A program made the translations under genes and the position numbers. From Pseudomonadota bacterium (lineage in GTDB: Bacteria > Pseudomonadota > Gammaproteobacteria > Pseudomonadales > Pseudomonadaceae), in contig JAEYXX010000070.1 of the NCBI GenBank assembly GCA_023431055.1, positions 1 to 64,000 of the forward strand: DNA of 64,000 bases, written 5' to 3'. Below, piece by piece: positions 19,816 through 29,340 of this stretch (position 1 is its first letter; each line of letters starts with the position of its first letter). The notes under the pieces were generated by a model. It made no database searches, was not told the origin of the DNA, and was given only the letters and a program-made list of their open reading frames with translations.

Positions 19816-20825
19816 CAGTTCGCCTCCTGAGCGGGAGCGGTCGCGGCTGGAGCGGCAGCCGGCGCTGGCGTCTGCTCGCCCTGGGTGCGCTCCTGCTCGA
19901 CCTCGCGGTCAGCGGCTTCCTGAGCCTCGGCCGAATCGGTGGCACGTTGCTCGGGGCTGCGACGATCGGAGAACACCAGCAGCAGATAGCGACTGCGATT
20001 GAGCGCCGCCGTCGGCGTGGCACGAACGATGGCGAATGGCTGGCCGGAGTCGTGGATCACTTCCTTGACCGTGGCGACCGGATAGCCGGCCGGGAAACGC
20101 TGGCCCATGCCGGAGCTGACCAGCAGATCGCCTTCCTTGATGTCAGCGGTATCGGCGACGTGGCGCAGCTCGAGGCTTTCCGGGTTGCCGGTGCCGACAG
20201 CGATGGCGCGCAGGCCGTTACGGTTGACCTGCACGGGAATGCTGTGGGTGTTGTCGGTGAGCAGCAATACGCGCGAGGTATAGGGCATGACTTCCACCAC
20301 CTGGCCCATCAGGCCACGCGCATCGAGCACCGGCTGACCGAGGAACACGCAGTTTTTCTTGCTCTCGTCGACGCAGTCCTTCTCACCCTTGTCGATCAGG
20401 ATGCGATGCGTGTAGGGGTTGGGATCGACGCCGATCAGTTCGCTGACCAGTACCTCCTCGTCCACCAACGCTGCAGAATTGAGCAGCTCGCGCAGACGCA
20501 CGTTCTGCTCGGTCAGGGTCGCCAGCTTCTGCAGGCGGCGCTGCAGCAACAGGGCTTCGGCCTTGAGCTTCTCGTTTTCGGCCAGCAATTCGCTGCGCGA
20601 GGAAATTTGCTGGGTCGCGCCTTCCCAGGCTCGCACAGGCATCTCGGCCAGTTCGTACAAGGGCGTCAACACCAGACCCATCATGCTACGCACAGGTTTG
20701 AGCGTATCGAAGCGGGCGTCGACCACCATCAGCACTGCCGACAATACGGCAAATACCAACATGCGAATGCCCAGCGAGGGGCCTTTGGCGAAGAGCGGCT
20801 TAATAAGCTGCTCCTTGTGCGCCAC
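19815..20825 (-). CDS. mreC: MreC, rod-shape determining protein
   Basis: 336-residue bitopic membrane protein of the elongasome. It has an N-terminal anchor (about residues 21-37, LVFAVLSAVLMVVDARF), a coiled coil (about 72-110) and a periplasmic beta-barrel domain. The C-terminal tail after about residue 280 is low-complexity, rich in Ala, Glu, Gln and Pro (QTPAPAAAPAATAP), and probably disordered. The start is GTG (VAHKEQLIKPLF) without a clear Shine-Dalgarno site. mreC is 131 bp from mreB, with a hairpin between. Confidence 0.94.
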   Translation of the reverse strand: MAHKEQLIKPLFAKGPSLGIRMLVFAVLSAVLMVVDARFDTLKPVRSMMGLVLTPLYELAEMPVRAWEGATQQISSRSELLAENEKLKAEALLLQRRLQKLATLTEQNVRLRELLNSAALVDEEVLVSELIGVDPNPYTHRILIDKGEKDCVDESKKNCVFLGQPVLDARGLMGQVVEVMPYTSRVLLLTDNTHSIPVQVNRNGLRAIAVGTGNPESLELRHVADTADIKEGDLLVSSGMGQRFPAGYPVATVKEVIHDSGQPFAIVRATPTAALNRSRYLLLVFSDRRSPEQRATDSAEAQEAADREVEQERTQGEQTPAPAAAPAATAPAQEAN

Positions 20826-20911
20826 GAGGGCGGAAAGCGCGCGAATTCATGCGAAGGGCGAACCGGTCTGGCGAAGGTTGGGCCGAGTGTACTGCAATGC
20901 TCGAATATGCG

Positions 20912-20933
20912 CGTGCCGCCCGGAGGCGGCACG
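20912..20933 (-). terminator. Hairpin between mreB and mreC (possible attenuator)
   Basis: A 9-bp perfect stem (CGTGCCGCC / GGCGGCACG) with a CGGA loop lies 24 bp after the mreB stop. There is no U-tract on the minus strand, so it may trim or partly terminate the mreB message rather than fully end it; this would make MreB more abundant than MreC and MreD. Confidence 0.45.
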
Positions 20934-20956
20934 GCAAACGTCCACAGCCGCGGGGC

Positions 20957-22006
<1,050 letters not shown>

Positions 22007-22222
22007 CTAGGCAACGCGTGGGTAAAAGTCAGACGCGGAAAAACGCGCGGGTAAAAAGTGCGGCAAACTCTAACAACGGCAGGGATTTTGAGCAAGGCGG
22101 CAATATGGTAGATTGCCTGTTTTTCCGGGCCTTGTAGCTGCACATCGCGGCCTTTGACCGCTGGCTCGCGACATCCGTTCCCTGCATGCCCTCTCTGTCA
22201 CACTTCCACTGGAGAACCCCCG

Positions 22223-22510
22223 ATGGCGCTTGAACGCTCCGAGGTGGAAAAAATCGCCCACCTGGCCCGCCTGGGTCTGAACGAAGGCGATATTCCGCAA
22301 ACCACCGAGACCCTGAACAACATCCTCGGTCTAATTGACCAGATGCAGGCCGTCGATACCCAGGGCATCGAACCCCTGGCCCACCCGCTGGAAGCGACCC
22401 AGCGCCTGCGTGCCGACGTGGTCAACGAGAGCAACCAGCGCGACGCCTACCAGGCCATCGCCCCGGCCGCGGAAAGCGGCCTGTACCTCGTGCCGAAAGT
22501 CATCGAATAA
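22223..22510 (+). CDS. gatC: GatC, amidotransferase subunit C
   Basis: 95-residue subunit of the GatCAB transamidosome, which converts misacylated Glu-tRNA-Gln (and Asp-tRNA-Asn) to the correct amidated form. GatC wraps around and stabilises GatA. It begins [19 protein letters not shown] and contains the conserved [11 protein letters not shown]. The ATG at 22223 has a GGAG site upstream; an upstream ATG would add 23 unrelated residues. gatA follows after 15 bp. Confidence 0.96.
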   Translation: MALERSEVEKIAHLARLGLNEGDIPQTTETLNNILGLIDQMQAVDTQGIEPLAHPLEATQRLRADVVNESNQRDAYQAIAPAAESGLYLVPKVIE

Positions 22511-22525
22511 AGGAAAGGGCTCGAC

Positions 22526-23977
22526 ATGCATCAAATGACCCTGGCCGAGATCGCCCGCGGCCTCGCCGACAAGCAATTCTCCGCTGAAGAACTGAGCCGT
22601 AGCCTGCTGGCGCGCATCGAGCAGCTCGACCCGCAGCTCAACAGCTTCATCACCGTTACCGAAGACCTCGCGCTGGAGCAGGCCAAGGCCGCCGACGCCC
22701 GCCGCGCCGCTGGGGAAACCGGCGCCTTGCTCGGCGCACCGATCGCCCACAAGGATCTGTTCTGCACCAACGGCGTGCTGACCTCCTGCGGCTCGAAGAT
22801 CCTCACCGGCTTCAAGGCGCCCTATGACGCCACCGTGGTCGACAAGCTCAAATCCGCCGGCACCGTCACCCTCGGCAAGCTGAACATGGACGAATTCGCC
22901 ATGGGCTCGGCCAACGAATCCAGCCACTACGGCCCGGTGAAGAACCCCTGGGACACCAGCCGCGTACCTGGCGGCTCTTCAGGTGGTTCGGCTGCTGCCG
23001 TGGCCGCGCGCCTGCTGCCGGCTGCCACCGGCACCGACACCGGCGGTTCGATCCGCCAGCCGGCAGCGCTGACCAACCTCACCGGGATCAAGCCGACCTA
23101 CGGCCGCGTTTCGCGCTGGGGCATGATCGCCTACGCCTCCAGCCTCGATCAGGGCGGCCCGCTGGCCCGCACCGCCGAGGACTGCGCCCTGCTGCTCGGC
23201 GCCATGGCCGGTTTCGACCCCAAGGATTCGACCAGCGTCGACCAGCCAGTCGATGACTACCTGGCGGCGCTGGCCCAGCCGCTGGCCGGCCTGCGCATCG
23301 GCCTGCCCAAGGAATACTTCGGCGCCGGCCTCGACGCCCGCATTGGCGAGAAAGTCATGGCCGTGGTCGAGGAGCTGAAAAAGCTCGGCGCCAGCGTCAA
23401 GGACATCTCCCTGCCAAACATGCAGCACGCGATTCCCGCCTACTACGTGATCGCGCCGGCTGAGGCCAGCTCCAACCTGTCGCGCTTCGACGGTGTGCGC
23501 TTCGGCTATCGCTGCGAGAACCCGGTCAACCTCGAAGACCTGTACAAGCGTTCGCGCGGCGAAGGCTTCGGCTCGGAAGTCAAACGCCGCATCATGGTCG
23601 GTACCTACGCCCTGTCCGCCGGTTACTACGACGCCTACTACATCAAGGCCCAGCAGATCCGCCGCCTGATCAAGAACGACTTCGTCGCTGCGTTCAACGA
23701 TGTCGACGTGATCCTCGGCCCGACCACGCCAAACCTGGCCTGGAAGATCGGAGAGAAAGGCGGCGACCCGGTGTCCGCCTATCTGGAAGATATCTACACC
23801 ATCACCGCCAACCTGGCCGGCATCCCCGGCCTGTCGATGCCGGCCGGCTTCGTCGATGGCCTGCCGGTGGGCGTGCAGTTGCTCGGCAACTACTTCCAGG
23901 AAGGTCGTCTGCTGAATGTCGCGCACCAGTACCAACAGGTCAGCGACTGGCACAAACAAGCACCGACTGGTTTCTGA
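22526..23977 (+). CDS. gatA: GatA, glutamyl-tRNA(Gln) amidotransferase subunit A
   Basis: 483-residue amidase-signature enzyme that hydrolyses glutamine and supplies ammonia for tRNA-dependent amidation. The Ser-cisSer-Lys machinery is visible: Lys in [10 protein letters not shown], and the Gly/Ser-rich [14 protein letters not shown] and [13 protein letters not shown] segments. The length is normal. It is flanked by gatC (15 bp) and gatB (11 bp), as usual. Confidence 0.97.
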   Translation: MHQMTLAEIARGLADKQFSAEELSRSLLARIEQLDPQLNSFITVTEDLALEQAKAADARRAAGETGALLGAPIAHKDLFCTNGVLTSCGSKILTGFKAPYDATVVDKLKSAGTVTLGKLNMDEFAMGSANESSHYGPVKNPWDTSRVPGGSSGGSAAAVAARLLPAATGTDTGGSIRQPAALTNLTGIKPTYGRVSRWGMIAYASSLDQGGPLARTAEDCALLLGAMAGFDPKDSTSVDQPVDDYLAALAQPLAGLRIGLPKEYFGAGLDARIGEKVMAVVEELKKLGASVKDISLPNMQHAIPAYYVIAPAEASSNLSRFDGVRFGYRCENPVNLEDLYKRSRGEGFGSEVKRRIMVGTYALSAGYYDAYYIKAQQIRRLIKNDFVAAFNDVDVILGPTTPNLAWKIGEKGGDPVSAYLEDIYTITANLAGIPGLSMPAGFVDGLPVGVQLLGNYFQEGRLLNVAHQYQQVSDWHKQAPTGF

Positions 23978-23988
23978 GGAATAGACAG

Positions 23989-25434
23989 ATGCAATGGGAA
24001 ACCGTAATCGGGCTCGAGATCCACGCTCAGCTCAGCACCCAATCGAAGATCTTCTCGGCCAGCGCCACCAGCTTCGGCGCCGAGCCCAACACCCAGGCCA
24101 GCCTGATCGACCTCGGCATGCCCGGCACCCTGCCGGTGCTCAACGCCGAAGCCGTGCGCATGGCCTGCAAGTTCGGTCTGGCCATCGATGCCGAGATCGG
24201 CGCGCGTAACGTTTTCGCCCGTAAGAACTACTTCTATCCGGACCTGCCCAAGGGCTACCAGACCAGCCAGATGGATCACCCCATCGTCGGCAAGGGCCAT
24301 CTGGACATCACCCTGGAAGACGGCACCGTCAAGCGCATTGGTATCACCCGCGCGCACCTGGAAGAGGATGCCGGCAAGAGCCTGCACGAAGACTTCCACG
24401 GCATGAGCGGCATCGACCTCAACCGTGCCGGCACACCGCTGCTGGAAATCGTTTCCGAACCGGACATTCGTTCGGCCAAGGAGGCGGTGGCCTACGTCAA
24501 GGCCATCCACGCCCTGGTGCGCTACCTGGGCATCTGTGACGGCAACATGGCCGAAGGCTCGCTGCGCTGCGACTGCAACGTGTCCGTGCGTCCGAAAGGC
24601 CAGGAAGCCTTCGGCACCCGAGCCGAGATCAAGAACGTCAACTCCTTCCGCTTCATCGAGAAGGCGATCAACCACGAGATCCAGCGCCAGATCGAGCTGA
24701 TTGAGGACGGCGGCAAGGTCATACAGGAAACCCGCCTGTACGACCCGAACAAGGATGAGACCCGCTCCATGCGCGGCAAGGAAGAAGCCAACGACTACCG
24801 TTACTTCCCCTGCCCCGACCTGTTGCCGGTGGTGATCGAGCAGAGCTTCCTCGACGAGGTGCGCAGCCAGCTGCCGGAACTGCCGACGCAAAAACGCGAG
24901 CGCTTCCAGAGCCAGTACGGCCTGTCCACCTACGACGCCAGTGTATTGAGCGCCAGCCGCGAGATGGCCGAGTACTTCGAAGAAGTGGCCAAGGTCTGTG
25001 GCGACGCGAAGCTGGCTGCCAACTGGGTGATGGGCGAGCTGTCCAGCCTGCTCAACAAGGAAGGCCTGGAGATCGAGCAGTCGCCGGTGTCCGCCGAGCA
25101 CCTGGGCGGCATGATCCTGCGCATCAAGGACAACACCATCAGCGGCAAGATCGCCAAGATGGTGTTCGAGGCCATGGCCGCCGGTGAAGGCAGCGCCGAT
25201 GCGATCATCGAGAGCAAGGGCCTCAAGCAGGTCACCGACAGCGGCGCCATCGAGGCGATGCTCGACGAAGTCCTGGCCGCCAACGCCGAGCAGGTCGAGC
25301 AGTACCGCGCCAGCGACGAAGCCAAGCGCGGCAAGATGTTCGGCTTCTTCGTCGGCCAGGCCATGAGGGCCTCCAAGGGCAAGGCCAACCCGGGGCAAGT
25401 GAACGAACTGCTGAAGAAGAAGCTCGAAGGCTGA
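23989..25434 (+). CDS. gatB: GatB, aspartyl/glutamyl-tRNA amidotransferase subunit B
   Basis: 481-residue subunit that activates the misacylated aminoacyl-tRNA with ATP and receives ammonia from GatA. The N-terminal kinase-like cradle starts [15 protein letters not shown] and has metal/ATP-binding residues including RADCN-like [12 protein letters not shown]; helical and YqeY-like tRNA-binding domains form the C-terminus. It ends in a lysine-rich tail. A strong terminator follows 24 bp after the stop. Confidence 0.97.
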   Translation: MQWETVIGLEIHAQLSTQSKIFSASATSFGAEPNTQASLIDLGMPGTLPVLNAEAVRMACKFGLAIDAEIGARNVFARKNYFYPDLPKGYQTSQMDHPIVGKGHLDITLEDGTVKRIGITRAHLEEDAGKSLHEDFHGMSGIDLNRAGTPLLEIVSEPDIRSAKEAVAYVKAIHALVRYLGICDGNMAEGSLRCDCNVSVRPKGQEAFGTRAEIKNVNSFRFIEKAINHEIQRQIELIEDGGKVIQETRLYDPNKDETRSMRGKEEANDYRYFPCPDLLPVVIEQSFLDEVRSQLPELPTQKRERFQSQYGLSTYDASVLSASREMAEYFEEVAKVCGDAKLAANWVMGELSSLLNKEGLEIEQSPVSAEHLGGMILRIKDNTISGKIAKMVFEAMAAGEGSADAIIESKGLKQVTDSGAIEAMLDEVLAANAEQVEQYRASDEAKRGKMFGFFVGQAMRASKGKANPGQVNELLKKKLEG

Positions 25435-25458
25435 GCCAGGCCGTTTCGCTTGATACTG

Positions 25459-25486
25459 AAAAACGCCGGGTTCCCCCGGCGTTTTT
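25459..25486 (+). terminator. Rho-independent terminator after gatB
   Basis: The stem CGCCGGG / CCCGGCG with a 4-base loop is extended by AAAAA pairing with the following TTTTT run. It is a textbook intrinsic terminator 24 bp past the gatB stop. Confidence 0.9.
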
Positions 25487-25502
25487 CATGGAGAAAGAAC
25501 AG

Positions 25503-25925
25503 ATGACGATCCGTAGCCCGGATGCAATCCGGGAACCTTCATTGCCCCGCATTGCATCGGCGTTGCGCAGCTGCGCATTACTCGGCGCGCTTGCCGTGCT
25601 CGGCGGCTGTTCCACCTTTGGCGGCGGTACAGGTGGCAGCGAAACCGGCAAAGCCTCCTACTATGCCCAGGCGCACCACGGCAAACGCACCGCCAGCGGT
25701 GAGCGCTTCGACCAGAACGCGCTGACCGCCGCCCATCGCACCCTACCCTTCGGTACGCGAGTGCGGGTGACCAACCTGAACAATGAACGTAGCGTCATAT
25801 TGCGCATCAATGATCGTGGGCCCTTCGTCCGCGGCCGCGTGATCGACGTTTCACATGCCGCCGCCGTGCGCCTGGATATGCTCCGCGCAGGCGTGGTGCC
25901 GGTACGGGTCGAGGCGCTGGACTGA
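25503..25925 (+). CDS. Small RlpA-like DPBB-domain lipoprotein
   Basis: 140-residue putative lipoprotein with one double-psi beta-barrel domain (about residues 48-138: [46 protein letters not shown]). RlpA proteins are lytic transglycosylases at the septum; this one has no SPOR domain, so septal targeting is doubtful. The lipobox is VLGGC, with Cys36. The ATG at 25503 has GGAG upstream; an ATG at 25488 is too close to the terminator. Codons 4-10 are encoded by a copy of an extragenic repeat found elsewhere in the window (25513-25533), so the N-terminus may be recently altered. Confidence 0.85.
   Translation: MTIRSPDAIREPSLPRIASALRSCALLGALAVLGGCSTFGGGTGGSETGKASYYAQAHHGKRTASGERFDQNALTAAHRTLPFGTRVRVTNLNNERSVILRINDRGPFVRGRVIDVSHAAAVRLDMLRAGVVPVRVEALD
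25513..25533 (+). repeat. REP-like half element inside the RlpA-like gene
   Basis: GTAGCCCGGATGCAATCC followed by GGG is identical to the left arm of the repeat at 56782-56841 and has one mismatch to that at 45803. It is a self-pairing palindrome (CCCGGAT / ATCCGGG) and is translated as RSPDAIR in the frame of the lipoprotein gene. Confidence 0.8.
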
Positions 25926-26016
25926 CCAACAATTGGCAACAAAATCTTTCTGGCGCATCTAGCGGCGGATAACGCCATCGCTACACTAGCCGCACTTTTT
26001 CCGGAGCTACTCTGCA

Positions 26017-27111
26017 ATGACCCTGATGACCTATGTCTACCTGATCGCCGGCCTGGTGCTGCTGGTCGCCGGCGCCGAAGTACTGGTGCGCGGCGCCGCC
26101 AAGCTGGCCGCGCAGTTCGGCATTCCACCTTTGGTAATCGGCCTGACCGTTGTGGCCTTCGGCACCAGCGCGCCGGAAACCGCAGTCAGCGTGCAATCAG
26201 CCTTCAACGGCAGCGGTGACCTGGCGATCGGCAACGTGATCGGCAGCAATATCGCCAACGTCCTGCTTATCCTCGGTGTGACGGCCCTGGTTGCACCACT
26301 GGTTGTCTCGCGCCAGCTGATTCGCCTCGATGTGCCGATCATGATCGGCGCCAGCCTGGTCACCTTCGGCCTGGCCTGGGACGGCGAACTGAGTCGCCTA
26401 GATGGCGCCCTGCTGTTCGCTGGCGTTCTGGCCTACACCGGCTTCCTGATCTATGGCGCACGCAAGGAAAAGGCCGGCGATGACGATGAATTCGCCAAGG
26501 AATTCGGCCTCGACGAATCCCCCAAACCCTATGCCTGGGCAATCAACCTGGGCCTGGTCATCGCGGGCCTGGTGCTGCTGGTGACGGGTTCCAACTTCCT
26601 GGTCGAAGGCGCCGTGCAACTGGCTCGCGCATTGGGCCTGTCGGAACTGGTAATCGGCCTGACCGTGATCGCCGTCGGCACCTCACTACCCGAGCTGGCG
26701 ACCTCGATCATTGCCGCCTTCAAGGGCGAGCGAGACATCGCCGTAGGCAACATCGTCGGCAGCAACATCTTCAACCTGCTCTGCGTGCTGGGTCTGGCCT
26801 CGCTGGTCTCGCCGGCAACCATTCCGGTCGCTGCCAATGCCCTGGCCTTCGACTTTCCGGTAATGATCGCCGTGGCGGTGGCCTGCCTGCCGATCTTCTT
26901 CAGCGGCTATCGCATCAACCGCTGGGAAGGCCTGTTGTTTCTCGCCTACTACGTGGCCTACACCCTGTATCTGGTGCTGTTCAGCACCGGCCGCCCGCAG
27001 GCCGAAACCTTTGGTGACGCGATGATCGGCTACGTGCTGCCGCTCACTGCCATCACCCTAGTGATCATCGCTGGGCGTGCCTGGCACAAACAACGTGGCG
27101 AGCAGGTGTGA
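26017..27111 (+). CDS. Calcium/sodium antiporter (CaCA family, YrbG-like)
   Basis: 364-residue inner-membrane cation exchanger with about ten hydrophobic segments in two homologous halves. The alpha repeats are GTSAPETAVSVQSAF...GNVIGSNIANVLLILG in the first half and GTSLPELATSIIAAF...GNIVGSNIFNLLCVLG in the second, containing the ion-binding acidic residues. An acidic cytoplasmic loop (EKAGDDDEFAKEFGLDE) separates the halves. The exchanged ions are inferred from the family. Its stop region overlaps the start region of the next gene. Confidence 0.92.
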   Translation: MTLMTYVYLIAGLVLLVAGAEVLVRGAAKLAAQFGIPPLVIGLTVVAFGTSAPETAVSVQSAFNGSGDLAIGNVIGSNIANVLLILGVTALVAPLVVSRQLIRLDVPIMIGASLVTFGLAWDGELSRLDGALLFAGVLAYTGFLIYGARKEKAGDDDEFAKEFGLDESPKPYAWAINLGLVIAGLVLLVTGSNFLVEGAVQLARALGLSELVIGLTVIAVGTSLPELATSIIAAFKGERDIAVGNIVGSNIFNLLCVLGLASLVSPATIPVAANALAFDFPVMIAVAVACLPIFFSGYRINRWEGLLFLAYYVAYTLYLVLFSTGRPQAETFGDAMIGYVLPLTAITLVIIAGRAWHKQRGEQV

Positions 27112-27113
27112 AC

Positions 27114-27497
27114 ATGAGCGAGAACCATGACCGCGGTCTGCAGGTGCGTCGTGAGGTGATGGGCGATGCATTCGTCGACCGCGCCCTGAACAATGCCACC
27201 GAGCTTACCCAGCCATTGCAGGACTTCGTCAACGAACATGCCTGGGGTGGCGTATGGACACGCAGCGGTCTGCCGCGTGCGACGCGCAGCCTGATCACCC
27301 TGGCGGCGCTGACCGCGCTGAAATGCCCGCAGGAACTCAAGGGGCACGTGCGTGGCGCACTGAACAACGGCTGCACGGTAGAGGAAATTCGCGAAACCCT
27401 GCTGCACTGCGCGGTGTACGCCGGCGTACCGGCCAGCATCGACGCCTTCCGCGCGGCGCAGGAAGTGATCGACGAGTACCAGAACAACGCCGCGTAG
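27114..27497 (+). CDS. Carboxymuconolactone decarboxylase-family protein
   Basis: 127-residue protein of the CMD/AhpD-like fold, closest in style to 4-carboxymuconolactone decarboxylase (PcaC): SLITLAALTALKCPQELKGH and HCAVYAGVPASIDAFRAA are family hallmarks. No other protocatechuate genes are nearby, so the decarboxylase role is uncertain. The single Cys in KCPQE is not part of a CxxC pair, so AhpD-type peroxidase chemistry is unlikely. The ATG at 27114 has AGGTG upstream and lies 2 bases after the antiporter stop. Confidence 0.85.
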   Translation: MSENHDRGLQVRREVMGDAFVDRALNNATELTQPLQDFVNEHAWGGVWTRSGLPRATRSLITLAALTALKCPQELKGHVRGALNNGCTVEEIRETLLHCAVYAGVPASIDAFRAAQEVIDEYQNNAA

Positions 27498-27504
27498 CAG
27501 TCGG

Positions 27505-27534
27505 CTTGCCGGTGATCGGTGCATCGCCGGCAAG
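27505..27534. terminator. Bidirectional terminator
   Basis: A 12-bp stem with one G-T pair (left arm CTTGCCGGTGAT, right arm ATCGCCGGCAAG, 6-base loop) lies between the CMD-family gene and the opposing AEC transporter gene. Confidence 0.65.
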
Positions 27535-27553
27535 TCCAACCCAGAGCCTCCCG

Positions 27554-28495
27554 CTAGATCCAGCCCCCCCACTGCAGCAACAGCAGACCGATATTGGTGG
27601 TGACCACCGCCGCCAGCGTGGTGATGACGATGATGGCGGCAGCCAGCTCATGGTTGGCGCCGACCGCGCGGGCCATGACGAAGCTGGCCGCGGCCGTCGG
27701 GCTGGCGAAGTAGAGAAACAGGATCGCCAGATCTGCCCCACGAAAGCCCAGCAGCCAGGCGCCTGAGGTGCTCAGCAGCGGCAGCCAGACCATCTTCATC
27801 ATGCCCGAACCAATGGCCGTACCACTGCTGCGCCGCAGCGAAGCCAGGCTCAGGGTACCGCCGATGCAGATCAGTGCCAGCGGCAGGGTCATCTGCGCGA
27901 AGTACTCGGCCGAGGTGAGAAACCACTGCGGCAGCGGAATTTTCCAGTAGGCGATCGGCACTGCCAGCAGCACGCCGATGATCATCGGATTGGTCACGAT
28001 GCTGCGCACGATAGCCTTGGCACCGGGCTTGGCGCCCGGGCTGTAGATGGCCAGCACCACCGCCGAGAGCGCGTTGTAGCAGAGGATCACCAGCGCCGCG
28101 AGCAGCGAGCCCACCGACAGGCCATAGTCGCCGTACATGCTGGTGGCCAGCGCCAGACCGACAATGCCGTTGTTACCGCGGAAGGCACCCTGGGTGTAGA
28201 TGCCGCGGTCTTCGAACGGCACGCGCCAGATCGCCCAGGCCCAGGCGACGAAGAACGACGCGGTGGTGGCGAGAAAGAAGTAGGTCAGCAATTGCGGCTG
28301 CAACGCCGCGTCCAGGTCAGCCTTGACCACACCAAGAAACAGCAGGGTCGGCATGGTGCCGCGAAACACCAGACTCGAGGCGGTATCGATGAAGGGCGTA
28401 TCGATCCAGCGCAGGCGCTTGAGCGCCACACCCAGAAACAGCATGGCGAACACGGGCGCAGTGATGGCGAGGGTTTGTGCAGCGACAGCGAACAT
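27554..28495 (-). CDS. AEC-family transporter (auxin efflux carrier type)
   Basis: 313-residue membrane protein of the AEC/MleP family with about ten hydrophobic helices. Such bacterial proteins export or import small organic acids such as malate and malonate; the substrate cannot be told from sequence. Typical features are MFLGVALKRLRWID-like early helices and the central NNGIVGLALA motif. The ATG at 28495 lacks a clear ribosome site. A TTAGC-TG-GCTAA palindrome lies 30 bp upstream and is shared with the Bcr/CflA gene at 51094. Confidence 0.9.
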   Translation of the reverse strand: MFAVAAQTLAITAPVFAMLFLGVALKRLRWIDTPFIDTASSLVFRGTMPTLLFLGVVKADLDAALQPQLLTYFFLATTASFFVAWAWAIWRVPFEDRGIYTQGAFRGNNGIVGLALATSMYGDYGLSVGSLLAALVILCYNALSAVVLAIYSPGAKPGAKAIVRSIVTNPMIIGVLLAVPIAYWKIPLPQWFLTSAEYFAQMTLPLALICIGGTLSLASLRRSSGTAIGSGMMKMVWLPLLSTSGAWLLGFRGADLAILFLYFASPTAAASFVMARAVGANHELAAAIIVITTLAAVVTTNIGLLLLQWGGWI

Positions 28496-28524
28496 GGGGC
28501 ACCAGAGTTGTCTGACGACCTATG

Positions 28525-28536
28525 TTAGCTGGCTAA
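28525..28536 (-). promoter_or_regulatory. Candidate operator of the AEC transporter gene
   Basis: TTAGC-TG-GCTAA, a 5-bp-arm palindrome 30 bp before the start codon. It is nearly identical in sequence and position to the site at 52282-52293 and resembles the SlyA/MarR-family box TTAGCAAGCTAA. The binding protein is unknown. Confidence 0.5.
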
Positions 28537-28557
28537 GCATCCTTCGGCCATGGGCAA

Positions 28558-28711
28558 TAGCCGCGCAGTTGCAGGGTGGGCCGGGGCATGCTTCGCCATT
28601 GGCAAAAGCTACGCAGTTGTAGGGTGGGCTTTAGCCCACATGAACCCACGTTGATGAGGTCAGCCCCCATCCTACGGCCTGAGCCCCCTGGTGGGCTGAA
28701 GCCCACCCTAC
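28558..28711. repeat. Extragenic repeat cluster (GTAGGGTGGGCT family)
   Basis: Large inverted arms GTAGGGTGGGCTTTAGCCCAC-type at 28619-28639 and 28691-28711 enclose 51 bp. The segment around 28558-28581 (CGCAGTTGCAGGGTGGG) is repeated directly 48 bp on. Related sequence, including GGCGGCGATCCGCTT, recurs at 45726-45782. It fills most of the gap between the AEC transporter and roxR. Confidence 0.8.
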
Positions 28712-28764
28712 GGGCTAAAGCGGATCGCCGCCCGGCCGGGCGGCGGGTCTTGGTATGCAAAGGC

Positions 28765-29325
28765 TCAGCGGCGTACCGGACGCTTCTGCAACTTGCGCTG
28801 CAGGGTGCGGCGGTGCATGCCCAGGGCGCGCGCGGTGGCAGAGATATTGCCCTCATGCTCGGCCAGCACGCGCTGGATGTGCTCCCACTGCAGGCGGTCC
28901 ACCGACATCGGGTTTTCCGGCACCAGGCTGTCCAGGTCGGCGTGCTCGGAGAGCAGCGCGGTGAGCACATCGTCAGCATCGGCCGGCTTGCACAGGTAGT
29001 TGGCCGCGCCGCGCTTGATGGCCTCCACCGCGGTGGCGATGCTGGAATAGCCGGTGAGGATCACCACACGCATCTCGGCGTCCAGCTCCAGCAGCTTGGG
29101 CAGCAGTACCAGGCCAGAGTCGCCCTCCATCTTCAGGTCGACCACGGCGTAATCCGGCAGATCGTCCTTGGCCAGGGCCAGGCCTTCTTCGGCGCTGGAT
29201 GCGGTGGAGACGCGCAGGCCGCGGCGACTCATGGCGCGCGCCATCACGCGAGTGAAGGTGGGATCGTCATCCACCAGCAGCAGATGCGGATGCTCTTCGC
29301 CTTCGAACAGGGATTCTTCGCTCAT
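28765..29325 (-). CDS. roxR: RoxR, redox response regulator
   Basis: 186-residue response regulator of the RegA/PrrA/RoxR/ActR group. The receiver (about residues 13-125) has phospho-acceptor Asp63 in AVVDLKMEGDSG; the C-terminus holds a Fis-like helix-turn-helix (NISATARALGMHRRTLQRKL). In P. aeruginosa RoxSR controls the cyanide-insensitive oxidase and the response to respiratory inhibition. It sits 15 bp after roxS, the kinase, with AGGA before its ATG. Confidence 0.94.
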   Translation of the reverse strand: MSEESLFEGEEHPHLLLVDDDPTFTRVMARAMSRRGLRVSTASSAEEGLALAKDDLPDYAVVDLKMEGDSGLVLLPKLLELDAEMRVVILTGYSSIATAVEAIKRGAANYLCKPADADDVLTALLSEHADLDSLVPENPMSVDRLQWEHIQRVLAEHEGNISATARALGMHRRTLQRKLQKRPVRR

Positions 29326-29340
29326 GCTTGGTTTTCCTAA

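Noticed and set aside
23890..25398. A 502-codon open frame antisense to gatB
   Set aside because: Same cause; gatB is complete with all expected motifs, and the antisense product is repetitive Val/Gly/Ala/Asp with no family resemblance.
28558..28711. Possible CRISPR array
   Set aside because: Only two direct copies, inverted arms of unequal spacing and no cas genes nearby; it fits extragenic palindromes better.
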